NCBI GenBank assembly: GCA_937889645.1 | Contig: CALBZE010000059.1 | Location: 1 to 10,156 of the forward strand | Source: an uncultured bacterium | Lineage (GTDB): Bacteria; Gemmatimonadota; Gemmatimonadetes; Longimicrobiales; RSA9 | Direction: 5' to 3' | Length of the DNA stretch: 10,156 bases | In this document: in pieces, positions 1-8,900 of the stretch | How the letters are laid out: each line of letters begins with the position of its first letter | Position numbering within the stretch: position 1 is the first letter of the stretch | The notes under the pieces: model-generated | Told to the model about the DNA's origin: nothing | The model's input: the letters and a program-made list of their open reading frames with translations, nothing else | Databases searched by the model: none | Program-made: the position numbers and the translations under genes

Positions 1-73
1 GGCCGCTTCCCGCGGCCGCAGGCCGCCGCCCCCGCCGCACGCGGTGCGGCCGACCCCCGCCGCCGCAGGCGGC
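1..73. repeat. GC-only inverted-repeat cluster, left flank
   Basis: This non-coding stretch lies beyond the 3' end of lptG and is built almost wholly of short perfect inverted repeats. GGCCGC (1-6) pairs with GCGGCC (12-17), which can alternatively pair with GGCCGC (21-26) around a GCA loop. GCCGCAC (34-40) pairs with GTGCGGC (44-50) around GCG. GCCGCC (59-64) pairs with GGCGGC (68-73) around GCA. Read on the minus strand, the direction of lptFG transcription, the GCA loops become TGC, the loop of the larger palindrome next to the lptG stop. No reading frame here has a convincing protein. The role is unknown; transcript-end structure or a dispersed palindromic repeat are possible. Short GC palindromes are common by chance at this base composition, so the clustering is the evidence rather than any single hairpin. 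Confidence 0.45.
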
Positions 74-77
74 CGCT

Positions 78-102
78 CCCGCCGGCGGCGCAGCCGCCGG
101 CC
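78..102 (-). repeat. 25-bp palindromic element after lptG (copy 1)
   Basis: A perfect 9-bp stem, GCCGGCGGC (81-89) and GCCGCCGGC (93-101), closes a 3-base loop. The element starts only 4 bases past the lptG stop codon (106-108). Its reverse complement recurs at 10045-10069 after the other operon, identical over 25 bases. In the direction of lptFG transcription the loop reads TGC. The position suggests a terminator-like or 3'-protecting RNA hairpin, but no T-tract follows, so a classical intrinsic terminator is not supported. Confidence 0.6.
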
Positions 103-105
103 CCC

Positions 106-1185
106 CTACGTCCGCACCCGCGCCGCCAGCACCAGCGCCGCCGCCGCAAAAACCCCGTTCGGGATCCACGCCGCCAGCCCCGGCGGCAACGCGCCGCTCG
201 CACCGGCCGCCCCCGCGACGCGGAACAGCATGAGATACAGGATCGTGATCGCGAGCGAGATGCCGACGCCGTAGGCGGAGCCGCCGCGCTGCGACGACGT
301 CGACAGCGGGACCGCGAAGAGGATGATCACGAGCGTCGCGACGGGGATCGCGACCTTCTGCGCGCGTTCGACCATCAGCTCGAGCGGGCGGCCGCCGGAG
401 CGCTCGATGATCTCGATGAACCGACCCAGCTCGGCGTACCCCATCTCCTCCGGCGACCGCGGCTCGGCCAGGAGCTGCAGCGGCGTTTCGGTCAGGCCCG
501 GCATGCGCAGCTCGTCGAAGCGGAACGCGCGCTCGGTGTCGGGACCGAACATGGCGCGGTAGGTGCCGTCGCGGAGGACCCAGCCGGTCTCGGGCGTGTG
601 GACGGCCTCGCGCGCGTCGACGTAGATCGACGGGATCTCCGGCTCGTTCCCTTCGCGTTCCGCGATCACGCGCGCCATGACGCCCCGCACGGCGTCGAGG
701 CGGCGCACCGAGAGGACCCAGCCGTCGGTCGTGCGGTATACGAAGTCCGAGCGGCTCGTCCTCCCCCGCGCGGCGGGCTGCTCCAACGCGGCAACGCGCG
801 CGCGCTCCGCCACCGGCACCAGCTCCGAGATCCCCAGCCCCGCCACCGTCAGCAGCACGCCCAGGATCGGGAGCGGCGCGTACAGTCGATAGAAGCTGAC
901 CCCGCCCGCCTTCGCCGCCGTGACCTCGAAGTACCGCGTCATGTTGTTGACCGTGAACACCGCAGCGATCAACGACGCGATCGGGAACGAGTACAGCACG
1001 AAGAGCGGGACCTGGTAGACGTAGTTCAGGAAGATCTGCCCCGCCGTGTATCCCCGGTTCAGGTGCCGGTCGAGGTTGTCGGTCAGGTCCCCGAGGATGA
1101 AGAGGACCGGCGCCGCCGCGGCGAAGAGGAGGAACAGCCGCAGGAACTCGGAGAGAACGTAGCGGTCGAGGATGCGGATCCGCAT
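106..1185 (-). CDS. lptG: LptG, LPS export ABC transporter permease
   Basis: This is the inner-membrane permease subunit of LptB2FG, which uses cytoplasmic ATP hydrolysis to extract LPS from the outer leaflet of the inner membrane and pass it to LptC and the periplasmic bridge. The 359-aa length is typical of LptG. Hydrophobic segments lie at about 12-32, 56-78, 104-122, 277-295, 305-326 and 336-355, with a periplasmic beta-jellyroll at about 130-270, the YjgP/YjgQ fold. The loop after TM2 carries the coupling motif E87-VTAAKAGGVS that contacts the LptB ATPase. PEEMGYAELGRFIE (245-258) and the K277-IP entry to TM4 are family-typical. The ATG lies one base after the lptF stop (TGA-C-ATG) and follows a strong Shine-Dalgarno, so lptF and lptG are co-transcribed and probably translationally coupled. 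The LptG rather than LptF assignment rests on length, gene order and the 245-258 motif. LptB is not in the window. Confidence 0.93.
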   Translation of the reverse strand: MRIRILDRYVLSEFLRLFLLFAAAAPVLFILGDLTDNLDRHLNRGYTAGQIFLNYVYQVPLFVLYSFPIASLIAAVFTVNNMTRYFEVTAAKAGGVSFYRLYAPLPILGVLLTVAGLGISELVPVAERARVAALEQPAARGRTSRSDFVYRTTDGWVLSVRRLDAVRGVMARVIAEREGNEPEIPSIYVDAREAVHTPETGWVLRDGTYRAMFGPDTERAFRFDELRMPGLTETPLQLLAEPRSPEEMGYAELGRFIEIIERSGGRPLELMVERAQKVAIPVATLVIILFAVPLSTSSQRGGSAYGVGISLAITILYLMLFRVAGAAGASGALPPGLAAWIPNGVFAAAALVLAARVRT

Positions 1186-1186
1186 G

Positions 1187-2665
1187 TCAGGCCGCCCTCC
1201 TCCGCAGCACGATGGCGGCGCTCCGTGCCGCCGCCGTGCGTAGCGCGTAGAACAGCTCGTCCCATCCGCCGCCTCGCGTCGTCGACGTCTCCTTCCCGAG
1301 GTGGCCGTACGCCAGGACGCCGAGGATCAGGAAGACGACGTCGATCGCCCACATCCCGGCGGCCGGAGAGACGATCCCCTTGTCGCCGAGGTTCTCGCCG
1401 CCCGTCAGCCCGATCCAGTAGATCGAGAAGATCACGAGCGAGAAAGCGATGACCATCCCCACGCCGCCGCGGGGGAACCGCAGCGCGAGCGGCGCGCCGA
1501 TCAGCACGAAGACGATGCACGCGAACGGGATCGCGTACTTCTTGTGCAGCTCGACGCGGTGACGATTGATCCCTTGCTGGACCGCCTCCATCCGGGACTT
1601 GAGGGAGCGCAGTTCGGAGGCGAGCTGCTTCGAGATCTGGTCGCCATCGGTGGCGACCGTCGGGTCGAGGATCAGCGCGCCCGCCGAGGGCGGCATTCGC
1701 GCGGTGTCCACCAGCTCGATCGGGATCCCGGGTCGCGCTTCGATCGGGTCGCCCGCCCGGGCGCGCGGGCCGCGCAACGCGTAGTCGATCGCGGTGAAGA
1801 CGTGCTTGGTGACCTGGGTGTGCAGGTCCTCGAGCTCCCGGCGCCGGTCCTCGATCTCCTTGGACAGCATGGCGATCGACATCTCGCGGTCGCCACGGTA
1901 GGCGTTCGTGCTGTCCCGCTCGAGCACGTTCCCCACGCCCGCCAGCCGGATCACCTGCTCGTCGAAGAACATGCGCATGAAGCGCTCGGGTTGGCGCGAG
2001 TTCCGCTCGTGGATCCAGCCGTCGTACAGCGTCAGGTAGAGGTCGGTCCGCTCGGCGTTGAACGCCATCCGCCCGCTGTCGGCGTAGATCGTGCGGTCGC
2101 GGCCGGTCGTGCTCAGGTCGTAGATGACGACGTCGAAGAGCCGGTTCTCGATCGGCTCGATCTGCGCGACCTGCAGGAAGTACTTCGACCGCTGGTCGCC
2201 GGCCCGGATCTCGTTGATGACCTGCTCGCGCAGCTCGAGCGTCGGGCTCTTGCGCCCGATGTCGACCAGCAGGTTCCGCAGCCGGTGGTTCGCCTCGGGG
2301 AGGATCCGGTCGTTGAACCAGACCATCCCGCCGGTCAGGATCGCGGCGATGACGAGGAGCGGCGCGAGCAGCCGCGTGAGGTTGACGCCGCTCGCCTTGA
2401 GCGCGGTGATCTCGTTGTCCGCCGTGAGCTGGCTGAAGACGTAGAGGACCGACACGAGCACCGACATCGGCAGCGTCAGTGCCAGCGTGTAGGGGATCGA
2501 CAGGACGAAGACCTCGGCGATGATCGAGAAGGGCAGGCCCTTGCCGGCCAGGTCCTGGAAGCGACGCGCGACCGTGTTGATCAGGAGCAGCCCGGTCAGA
2601 ACGCTGAGCGAGAAGATGAACGGCCCGAAGTGGGCGCGCAGGAGGTAACGGGTCAGGATGCGCAT
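1187..2665 (-). CDS. lptF: LptF, LPS export ABC transporter permease (long form)
   Basis: This is the partner permease of LptG in the LptB2FG LPS extractor. The family hallmarks are visible: an N-terminal MRILTRYLLR helix, TM1-3 at about 15-32, 50-78 and 99-116, the coupling motif EITALKASGVNLTRL (85-99), the post-TM3 NDRILPEANHRL segment (118-129), a beta-jellyroll at about 130-245, and TM4-6 at about 379-396, 401-420 and 435-453. At 492 aa it is about 125 residues longer than E. coli LptF (366). The extra length is a periplasmic insertion at about 250-378 with two helical, heptad-like charged stretches (260-290 and 342-378) around a Pro-rich linker, plus a basic cytoplasmic tail (454-492). 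I chose the ATG at 2665 because the protein then begins exactly as family members do. An in-frame ATG at 2716 would add 17 Arg-rich residues and has no ribosome-binding site. The site at 2665 is itself weak (purine-rich GGAGCGAGAA). Confidence 0.92.
   Translation of the reverse strand: MRILTRYLLRAHFGPFIFSLSVLTGLLLINTVARRFQDLAGKGLPFSIIAEVFVLSIPYTLALTLPMSVLVSVLYVFSQLTADNEITALKASGVNLTRLLAPLLVIAAILTGGMVWFNDRILPEANHRLRNLLVDIGRKSPTLELREQVINEIRAGDQRSKYFLQVAQIEPIENRLFDVVIYDLSTTGRDRTIYADSGRMAFNAERTDLYLTLYDGWIHERNSRQPERFMRMFFDEQVIRLAGVGNVLERDSTNAYRGDREMSIAMLSKEIEDRRRELEDLHTQVTKHVFTAIDYALRGPRARAGDPIEARPGIPIELVDTARMPPSAGALILDPTVATDGDQISKQLASELRSLKSRMEAVQQGINRHRVELHKKYAIPFACIVFVLIGAPLALRFPRGGVGMVIAFSLVIFSIYWIGLTGGENLGDKGIVSPAAGMWAIDVVFLILGVLAYGHLGKETSTTRGGGWDELFYALRTAAARSAAIVLRRRAA
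1195..1203 (-). promoter_or_regulatory. Strong ribosome-binding site of lptG inside the lptF 3' end
   Basis: On the minus strand the bases read GGAGGAGGG, ending 9 bases before the lptG ATG. They also encode the last Arg residues of LptF. Together with the one-base gap between stop and start, this supports translational coupling, with ribosomes finishing lptF able to reinitiate at lptG, which would favour the 1:1 stoichiometry of the complex. Confidence 0.75.
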
Positions 2666-2685
2666 GCTTCGATCGTTCTCGCTCC

Positions 2686-2714
2686 GGGGCGACGCCGTGC
2701 TGCGCGGCCGCCCC
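2686..2714 (-). promoter_or_regulatory. Leader hairpin upstream of lptF
   Basis: GGGGCG (2686-2691) pairs with CGCCCC (2709-2714), and inside it GCCG (2694-2697) pairs with CGGC (2705-2708). This gives a 10-bp stem with a 2-base bulge and a 7-base loop. It would lie in the roughly 85-base lptF leader if transcription starts near 2749, and it ends about 20 bases before the start codon. No known riboswitch pattern is recognised. In GC-rich DNA such a stem may be incidental. Confidence 0.25.
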
Positions 2715-2734
2715 ATGCGCCGCGCCGTAACGTG

Positions 2735-2763
2735 TTGAGTGGCGCGGGCGCGGGTAGTATATT
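2735..2763 (+). promoter_or_regulatory. Predicted sigma70-type promoter for sprA
   Basis: TTGAGT (2735-2740) and TATATT (2758-2763) are separated by exactly 17 bases and match the -35 and -10 consensus at 4/6 and 5/6. This is the only AT-rich patch in the intergenic region. Including the next two bases, TATATTCG also resembles the Bacteroidota -7 box (TAnnTTTG, one mismatch). Transcription would start near 2770 and leave a leader of about 87 bases. The pattern is visible in the sequence; promoter activity is inferred. Confidence 0.45.
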
Positions 2764-2784
2764 CGGGCCATTCCACTGCGACAA
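2756..2784 (-). promoter_or_regulatory. Predicted sigma70-type promoter for lptFG, overlapping the sprA promoter
   Basis: On the minus strand TTGTCG (2784-2779) and TATACT (2761-2756) are separated by exactly 17 bases and match consensus at 4/6 and 5/6. The -10 box shares four bases (2758-2761) with the sprA -10 box on the opposite strand. Transcription would start near 2749, giving a leader of about 85 bases before the lptF ATG at 2665. Because both boxes use one AT-rich patch, one of the two could be a by-product of the other. Confidence 0.4.
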
Positions 2785-2848
2785 CCCCGCGCGTCGCCCG
2801 GAAAGCGGGGACTTCGAATCGGGCCGGTCCCCGAAGACGGGGCTCCGG
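2785..2848 (+). promoter_or_regulatory. sprA leader with competing CCCCG/CGGGG stems
   Basis: Four complementary segments alternate in the sprA leader: CCCCGC (2785-2790), GCGGGG (2805-2810), CCCCG (2829-2833) and CGGGG (2838-2842). Segments 1-2, 2-3 or 3-4 can pair, so the stems are mutually exclusive. The 3-4 hairpin has an AAGA loop and can be lengthened by the CCGG boxes at 2824-2827 and 2845-2848, the second of which overlaps the Shine-Dalgarno GGGAG (2847-2851) five bases before the ATG. This geometry could expose or hide the ribosome-binding site. No small peptide or ligand-binding core is recognised, so a regulatory role is speculative. Confidence 0.25.
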
Positions 2849-2856
2849 GAGACGGC

Positions 2857-2916
2857 ATGCGCCATCGCTGGTACCTCGTCCTCCTCCCGTTCGTCTCTGC
2901 CGCACCGCTCGCGGCG
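2857..2916 (+). other. SprA Sec signal peptide with Gln at +1
   Basis: Residues 1-20 have a basic start (R2, H3, R4), a hydrophobic core (about 5-16) and a signal peptidase I site L18-A19-A20|Q21. There is no cysteine at the site, so it is not a lipoprotein signal. The mature protein would begin Q-D-P. Gln immediately after cleavage is the signature of the Bacteroidota 'Q-rule' substrates of glutaminyl cyclase. The exact cleavage point is predicted by eye. Confidence 0.7.
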
Positions 2917-5900
2917 CAGGACCCCGCGGCCCGCGACCCGGCCAGGGCGCCCTGGCGCCTCGACGCGCCCGCACCGCCGCCGCTCTTCCGCCTGGGCCTC
3001 AAGCCCCTCGGCCCCGTGTTCCCGATCGATTTCGGGACGGACCCGGTGGCACGGGCACCGGGGTTCGGCACCGGCGGCGTCCGGGGACTCCCGGCCGCGC
3101 CGGGCGCATTGCCCGGCGCCCGGGCCCGTGCCTGGACAGGCGCCGATGCCGGCACGTGGGCCGACGCGTGGGCCGATTCGACCCGCGCCCGCCTCGCGGC
3201 CGGCTGGACGACGTGGCGGCCGCGGCCGCCACGCGAACCCAGCGACCTCGCGCGAAAGGCCGCCGACCTGCTCCCCGATGCCCTCGCCGATTTCGCCGAC
3301 CTCGGGATGCGCGTATACGGCCGCGGCGAGCTGGGCGGCGACTGGACCCGCTACCGACCCTGCGACCCCGCGCTGCGGCTGAACTGCAACCCCACGTACT
3401 TCCCGCTGCTCACGCCCGACGTTCAGTTCGGCGTGCAGATCCAGGGCACGATCTCCGACCGGCTGCACATCGACGTCGATTTCGACCAGCGCAGGGAATT
3501 CGATGCGGCCAACAACATCCAGGTCTACTACCAGGGACTGCCGGGCGAAGTTCTGCAGCGCGTCGAGGTCGGCGACGTCGCCTTCGAGCTCCCCGACTCG
3601 CGCTACCTGACCGCCGGGATCCCGGGCGGCAACTTCGGCTTCAAGGCGACGGCGCGGATCGGCGCGCTCGACGTTCAGGCGATCTGGGCGCAGCAGAAGG
3701 GCGACGTCGCCACGCGGCGGTTCCGGATCGACGGCGCGGGCGCGGCGCAGGGGCTCGTCCAGGACGCCGAGGTCGTGCTCGACGACGTCGACTACGTGCG
3801 CGGCCAGTTCTTCTTCCTGGTCGACCCCGCGCTGCTGACCGGCTACCCGCACGTCGACGTGCTCTCGCTCCGCTCGAGCGATGCGCCGCCGGAGCTGCGG
3901 CCGGGCGCGGGCGGAGCGGGGATCCAGCTCTACCGCGACGAGCGGATCTCGCTGACGAACCCGGAGCAGCAGGCGCAGCTCGGCTACTTCCTGGCCGACG
4001 CCATCACGGCCGACGGCACGCTCCGCCACAGCGGCCGGTTCCGTCGCCTCGTGCCGGGCGAGGATTATCTGGTGCACCCGAGCGGGCTGTGGCTGATGCT
4101 CCGCTCGCCGCTGCGGCCCGACGAGGCGCTCGCCGTCGCGTACCTCCCCGAGGCCGGCCCGCCGGTCGGGACGCCGGACGCCGAGACGGCGCCGCCGGGG
4201 ACGACGCCGGTGCTGCGCCTGATCCGCGGGCCCGCGACGATCCACCAGCCGGGTCAGGCGACGTGGCCGTTCGAGATGCACCACGTCTACAGGCTGGACG
4301 CGTCGGCCGGCGTCGACCCGGCCAGCGTCGAGCTCGAGATCTCGCTCGGCGAGCGCTCGGCCGGCGCGACGCACCGCGAGGCGCTCGGGCTGTCGCTCTC
4401 GTTCCTCAAGCTCTTCGGGCTGGACGAGGACGCGCCCTTCGAGTGGCTCGACGAGGCGCACCTGTTCCGCCCCGCCCAGGATCTGTTCGGCGCGGTCGTC
4501 CCGGCCCGGTTCGGCGGCACCTACATCGTCTTCCCGACGCTGCAGCCCTTCGCGGAGCCGCCGCCGCTCCCGAGCGTCGGGCTGTCCGCCGAGGACGCGG
4601 CGGCGATCCTCGGCGCCGACGCGAACCGCGCGATCTACGAGGAGCCCGACCCGGTGCTGCGCGAGGGGAGCGCGCGCTTCCGCCTCAGCTTCCGCTACCG
4701 CGTCCGCGTCGAGGGGATCGCATCGTCTTTTAGCCTGGGCGCGTTCGGGATCCGCGAGGGGAGTGAGCGGCTCACGGTCGGCGGGCGGACGCTACGCCCC
4801 GGGATCGACTACACGATCGACTACACCCTCGGCCTCGTCACGCTGACCAACCCCGCGCTCCTCGCCGGGATGGGCCCGGACGCGGCGATCGAGGCGACGT
4901 GGGAGCAGAAGGCCGCGTTCCAGCTCGCGCCGACGTCGCTCTACGGGCTGAACGCGCGCTACGACCTGGGCGGGATCGGGCGCTTCGACCTGGTCGGGCT
5001 GTACCAGACGGAGAAGGCGATCGTCAACCGCCCGCAGCTCGGTTTCGAGCCGGGCTCGGCGTTCCTCGGCGGCGCGAGCGGGAATCTCCACTTCGGCGCG
5101 ACCTGGCTGGACGACCTCCTGGGCCGCCTCTCCGCGACGGCGGACACGGTCCCGTCCGCGATCCGCATTGCGGGCGAGCTCGGCGTCTCGCTCCCCGACC
5201 CGAACCGCCGCGGCCACACCTACCTGGACGACTTCGAGGCGAGCGACGAGTTCCCGCTCCGCCTCGACCGCGACGCCTGGCGCCTCGGCTCCCGCCCCGG
5301 CGAGCGGACCGGCGCGACCGACGTGCTCCCGCCCGCGCTCGATGCGTCGACCGCCGCGCCGCTCGTCTGGCAGCACGACCTGCTCGACCCCTCCGGCCGC
5401 GTCGTCGGCCCGCTCCTCGCCCGCGAGATCGACCGGCAGATCAACGTCGCCGGCGCGGAGCGCACGGAGCCGGTCCTCTACCTCTCCTTCGGCGACGACT
5501 CGACAACCGGGGGCGATCGGCGCTGGCGCTCGATGACGACCGTCCTCGAGACGACCGGCCGCGACATGACCCGCAGCGAGTACCTCGAGTTCTACGCCGC
5601 TGCCGAGACCGGGCGCGGGCTCGCCCTCGTCATCGACATCGGGACCGTGGGCGAGGATGCGTACTACATCGATCCGGAGGGGCGGACCACGGGCACGTAC
5701 CCCGACGGCCGGCCGTGGGGGCTCGGCGTCCTCGACGAGGAGGCGCGCATCGCCGAGCGCGAGATCTGGGGGCCGGCGCTCGACTCGCTCGGGCTGTGGA
5801 ACCAGCCGTGCCGCGCCGAGCCGGGCCGGCAGTCCTACCCGCTCGGCGACCCTCGCGCCAACTGCGCCCGCGGCAACGGCCGGCCCGATACCGAGGACCT

Positions 5901-8900
5901 CGACGGGAACGGGATCCTCGACGCGATGGACGGCGCCTATTTCCGCTACGTCGTCCGCCTCGAAGGCGCCTCGCCCTACCTCGTCCGCGACCGCGTCGCG
6001 ACAGGGACCGAGTTCCGGCTCTACCGGATCCCGCTGCGCGGGCCGGGTGCGATCCCGATCGGCGGCGCGACCGAGGGGACGTGGCGCTACATCAAGCACC
6101 TCCGCATCACCGTCACGGGGCAGCCGGGCAGCGCCGGCGGCGACATCACCCTCGCCCGCATGCGCGTCGTCGGCTCGCGGTGGACCAAACGCGACGCCGA
6201 CGGGATCCGCGCGGGACTCTTCGACGATCGCCCCGGCATCGGCGTCGGGACCACCAATTTCCGCGTGGGGCCGGTCAGCCGCATCACGGAGGGTGAAGCG
6301 TACGTGTCGCCGCCGGGCGTCGGGGATCAGCTGCAGGACCCGACCAGCGCGTTCGGCGGCAACACCGTCGAGTTCAACGAGAAATCGCTCGGGCTGACCT
6401 ACGACGCGCTCCAGCCCGGCGACCGCGCGGAGGCGTATTTCCGCTACCCGCAGCAGCCGCGCAATTTCCTGAATTATCGCGAGATGCGGCTCTGGGCCGT
6501 GCCGCGCGGCGGGCAGTGGGGGGGACCGGGCGAGCGGCTCGTCGTCAGCGTCGGGACGGACGCGCGCAACCGCTACATCTACGTTACGCCGCTCCGCGTC
6601 GCGCCTCCGGTCGTGCAGCCGGAGGCGTGGCACCCCGAGGTCGTCATCGACTTCGACCGGTGGTTCGAGCTGAAGGCGTGGGCCGAGCAGATGCTGATCG
6701 AGGGCGATACGCCGCCGGGCGAGCCGGTCGTGGTCTGGAGCCCCGACAGCACGTACGCCGTGATCATGGAGGACCGAGCGCGGGCGCCGAACCTTGCGGC
6801 CGTCCGCGAGATCGGCTTCGCGGTCTACAACGCCGGCGGCGCGCCGGTCTCGGGCGCCGTCTGGATCGACGAGCTGCGCCTGGGCGGGGCCGTGACCGAT
6901 CCCGGGCTCGCGGGGCACGTCGGCATCGACCTGCGCGCCGGCAGCTTCGCGACCGCGAGCGTCGCCTACGCCAATCGCGGCGCGGGCTTCCGGCTCCTCA
7001 ACCAGACGCCGGGCTACCAGACCACGCGCGACATGACCGCGGTCGGCACGGTCCACCTCGGTACGCTCGCGCCCGAGTCCTGGGCGCTCGACGCGCCGGT
7101 CACGGTCTCGTACTCGCGCTCCGGCCTCGAACCGACGTTCCTGCCGGAAAGCGACGTGCGCGCCAACCGGCTCCCGGGGCTGCGGCGGACCGGCTCGCGG
7201 CGCACGCACGTCGGGTTCGCGCTGCGTCGCACGCGGTCGTTCGAGAACCCCGTCGCCGGGTTCCTGCTGGACGGCGCGGCGGTTCGCGTCGATTACCGCA
7301 CCGCCGCGAACGCGTCGCTCACGACCGAAGACCGCTCGGAGGGCGTCGAGGCGGCGGTCGGCTGGACCCGCACGCCCGAGCCCCGCGACGTCGACGTCGT
7401 GCCCGCGCCCGTCGAGGCCGCGCTCCGCGCCCTCGCCCCGCGCGCGATCGAGGAGACCGACGCGTTCCGCCGCCTCGCCTCGATGCGGCTGCGCTGGACG
7501 CCCGAGCTCGTCGCGCTGAACGGCACGTACCAGCACGCCGAGACGCGCAGCTACCGCTACGCCTCGATCCTCGAGAGGCCGGAAGACGCCGACGTCCGGC
7601 CGGTCGAGGCGCCGCGCGAGGGGCTGATCTCGAGCGCCCGGATCACGCTCCGCCCGATCGCGTCGCTGCACGCGGGCGCGACGTTTGCCAGCACGCGCGA
7701 CCTGCTCCCGACCGACCGCGCAGGCGCGCGCCCCGAGGAGCGCGAGGCGATCGCACGCGCGCGTTCCGAGCTGGCCGGCGTCGATCTCGGCTGGGAACGC
7801 CAGCGCACGCTCTCGACCTTCGTCGACTACCGCCCGCCCGTCGCATCGTGGCTGCGGCCGAACGTCGGCTTCACCGCCCGCTACCGCGCCGACCGCCTCG
7901 CCTCCCGGTTCGAGACGATCGATTCGGCCGCCGTGCTCCAGCGCGCCTTCGACGGCGACCGACAGCTCACGCGGTCGGTGGTGATCGATCCCGCCGCGCT
8001 GGTCGGCACGGGCGGCGGGGCGCGTGGCGGCGCGGAGGGTGGCGCCGGCGGGGGCACGGGTGGAGCCACGGGGGGTGGCGGCGGGATCGGCGGCGTGGCC
8101 CGGGCGCTCCTGCGCGCCGTCGGCCCGTTCGACCTGACCTGGACCGATGGCGTCGGCTCGCGCTTCGACTGGCGCGCGGTCGACCCGGGGTTCGGCTACC
8201 AACTCGGGCTCGGCAACGGCGACGCGTTCCGCATCGTCGACGGCGACACCGCGGCGATCTTCGACCGCCACGGCTCGTTCCGCGCGCGGGGCGGGGTGCG
8301 CCTGCCGCTCGGCACACGCATCGACGTCGCCTACGGTGAGTCCGACGCCTCGGTCGACGAGAGGCGCGCCGGGAGCCGGAACACCCGCGAGACGACATGG
8401 CCCGACGTCGCCTTCACGCTGGCGGAGCTGCCGCGCCCCGGCGCGATGCGCGCCGTCGTCAACTACGGCTCGCTCAGCGCCGGCTACCGCGAGAGCGTGC
8501 GGACGAGTATCTTCGGCGCGGCCGCCGGGCAGGAATGGGCCATCGACGAGCGCGCGATCCCGCTCCAGCTCGCCGTCGGCTTCGCGAACGGACTCGGCGC
8601 GACGTACACCGGCCAGATCGCTTCGGGATCGGGACGCGACCCGACCGGCCGCACCGAGCACCGGGGGGAGCAGCACGCGGTCCAGATCGCCGGCACCTTC
8701 ATCGCGCCGCGCTTCCTCAGGGACAGCTTCCCGGCGCCGATCCATGCGTCGCTGCGCTGGAGCTACCACGCCCGCGCGCAGTGCCGCGTCGCCGCCTCGA
8801 GCGCGGCTGCCGGCGGGGGGTGCATCCCGTTCGTCGATTACATCAACCGGGAGTTCGGCGCGACGCTGAACACGATCGTTTCCCAGCTCACCGTGGGGTT

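Noticed and set aside
44..274. A short plus-strand frame over the left hairpin cluster and the end of lptG.
   Set aside because: The product is Arg/Ala/Pro low complexity from palindromic GC sequence, is antisense to lptG, and has no ribosome-binding site.
2666..2974. Upstream extension of lptF by 103 codons.
   Set aside because: It would run through the divergent promoter region into sprA and adds Arg/Pro/Gly-rich sequence not found in LptF. The family-typical N-terminus begins at 2665.
1301..3382. A 693-codon plus-strand frame across lptF and the intergenic region.
   Set aside because: It is antisense to lptF, crosses both promoters, and encodes Asp/Arg/His-rich low-complexity sequence typical of a shadow frame.
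2739..4733. A long plus-strand frame overlapping the start of sprA in another phase (664 codons).
   Set aside because: The translation is Arg/Pro-rich low complexity with no domain, while sprA in the same place has a signal peptide and family motifs.
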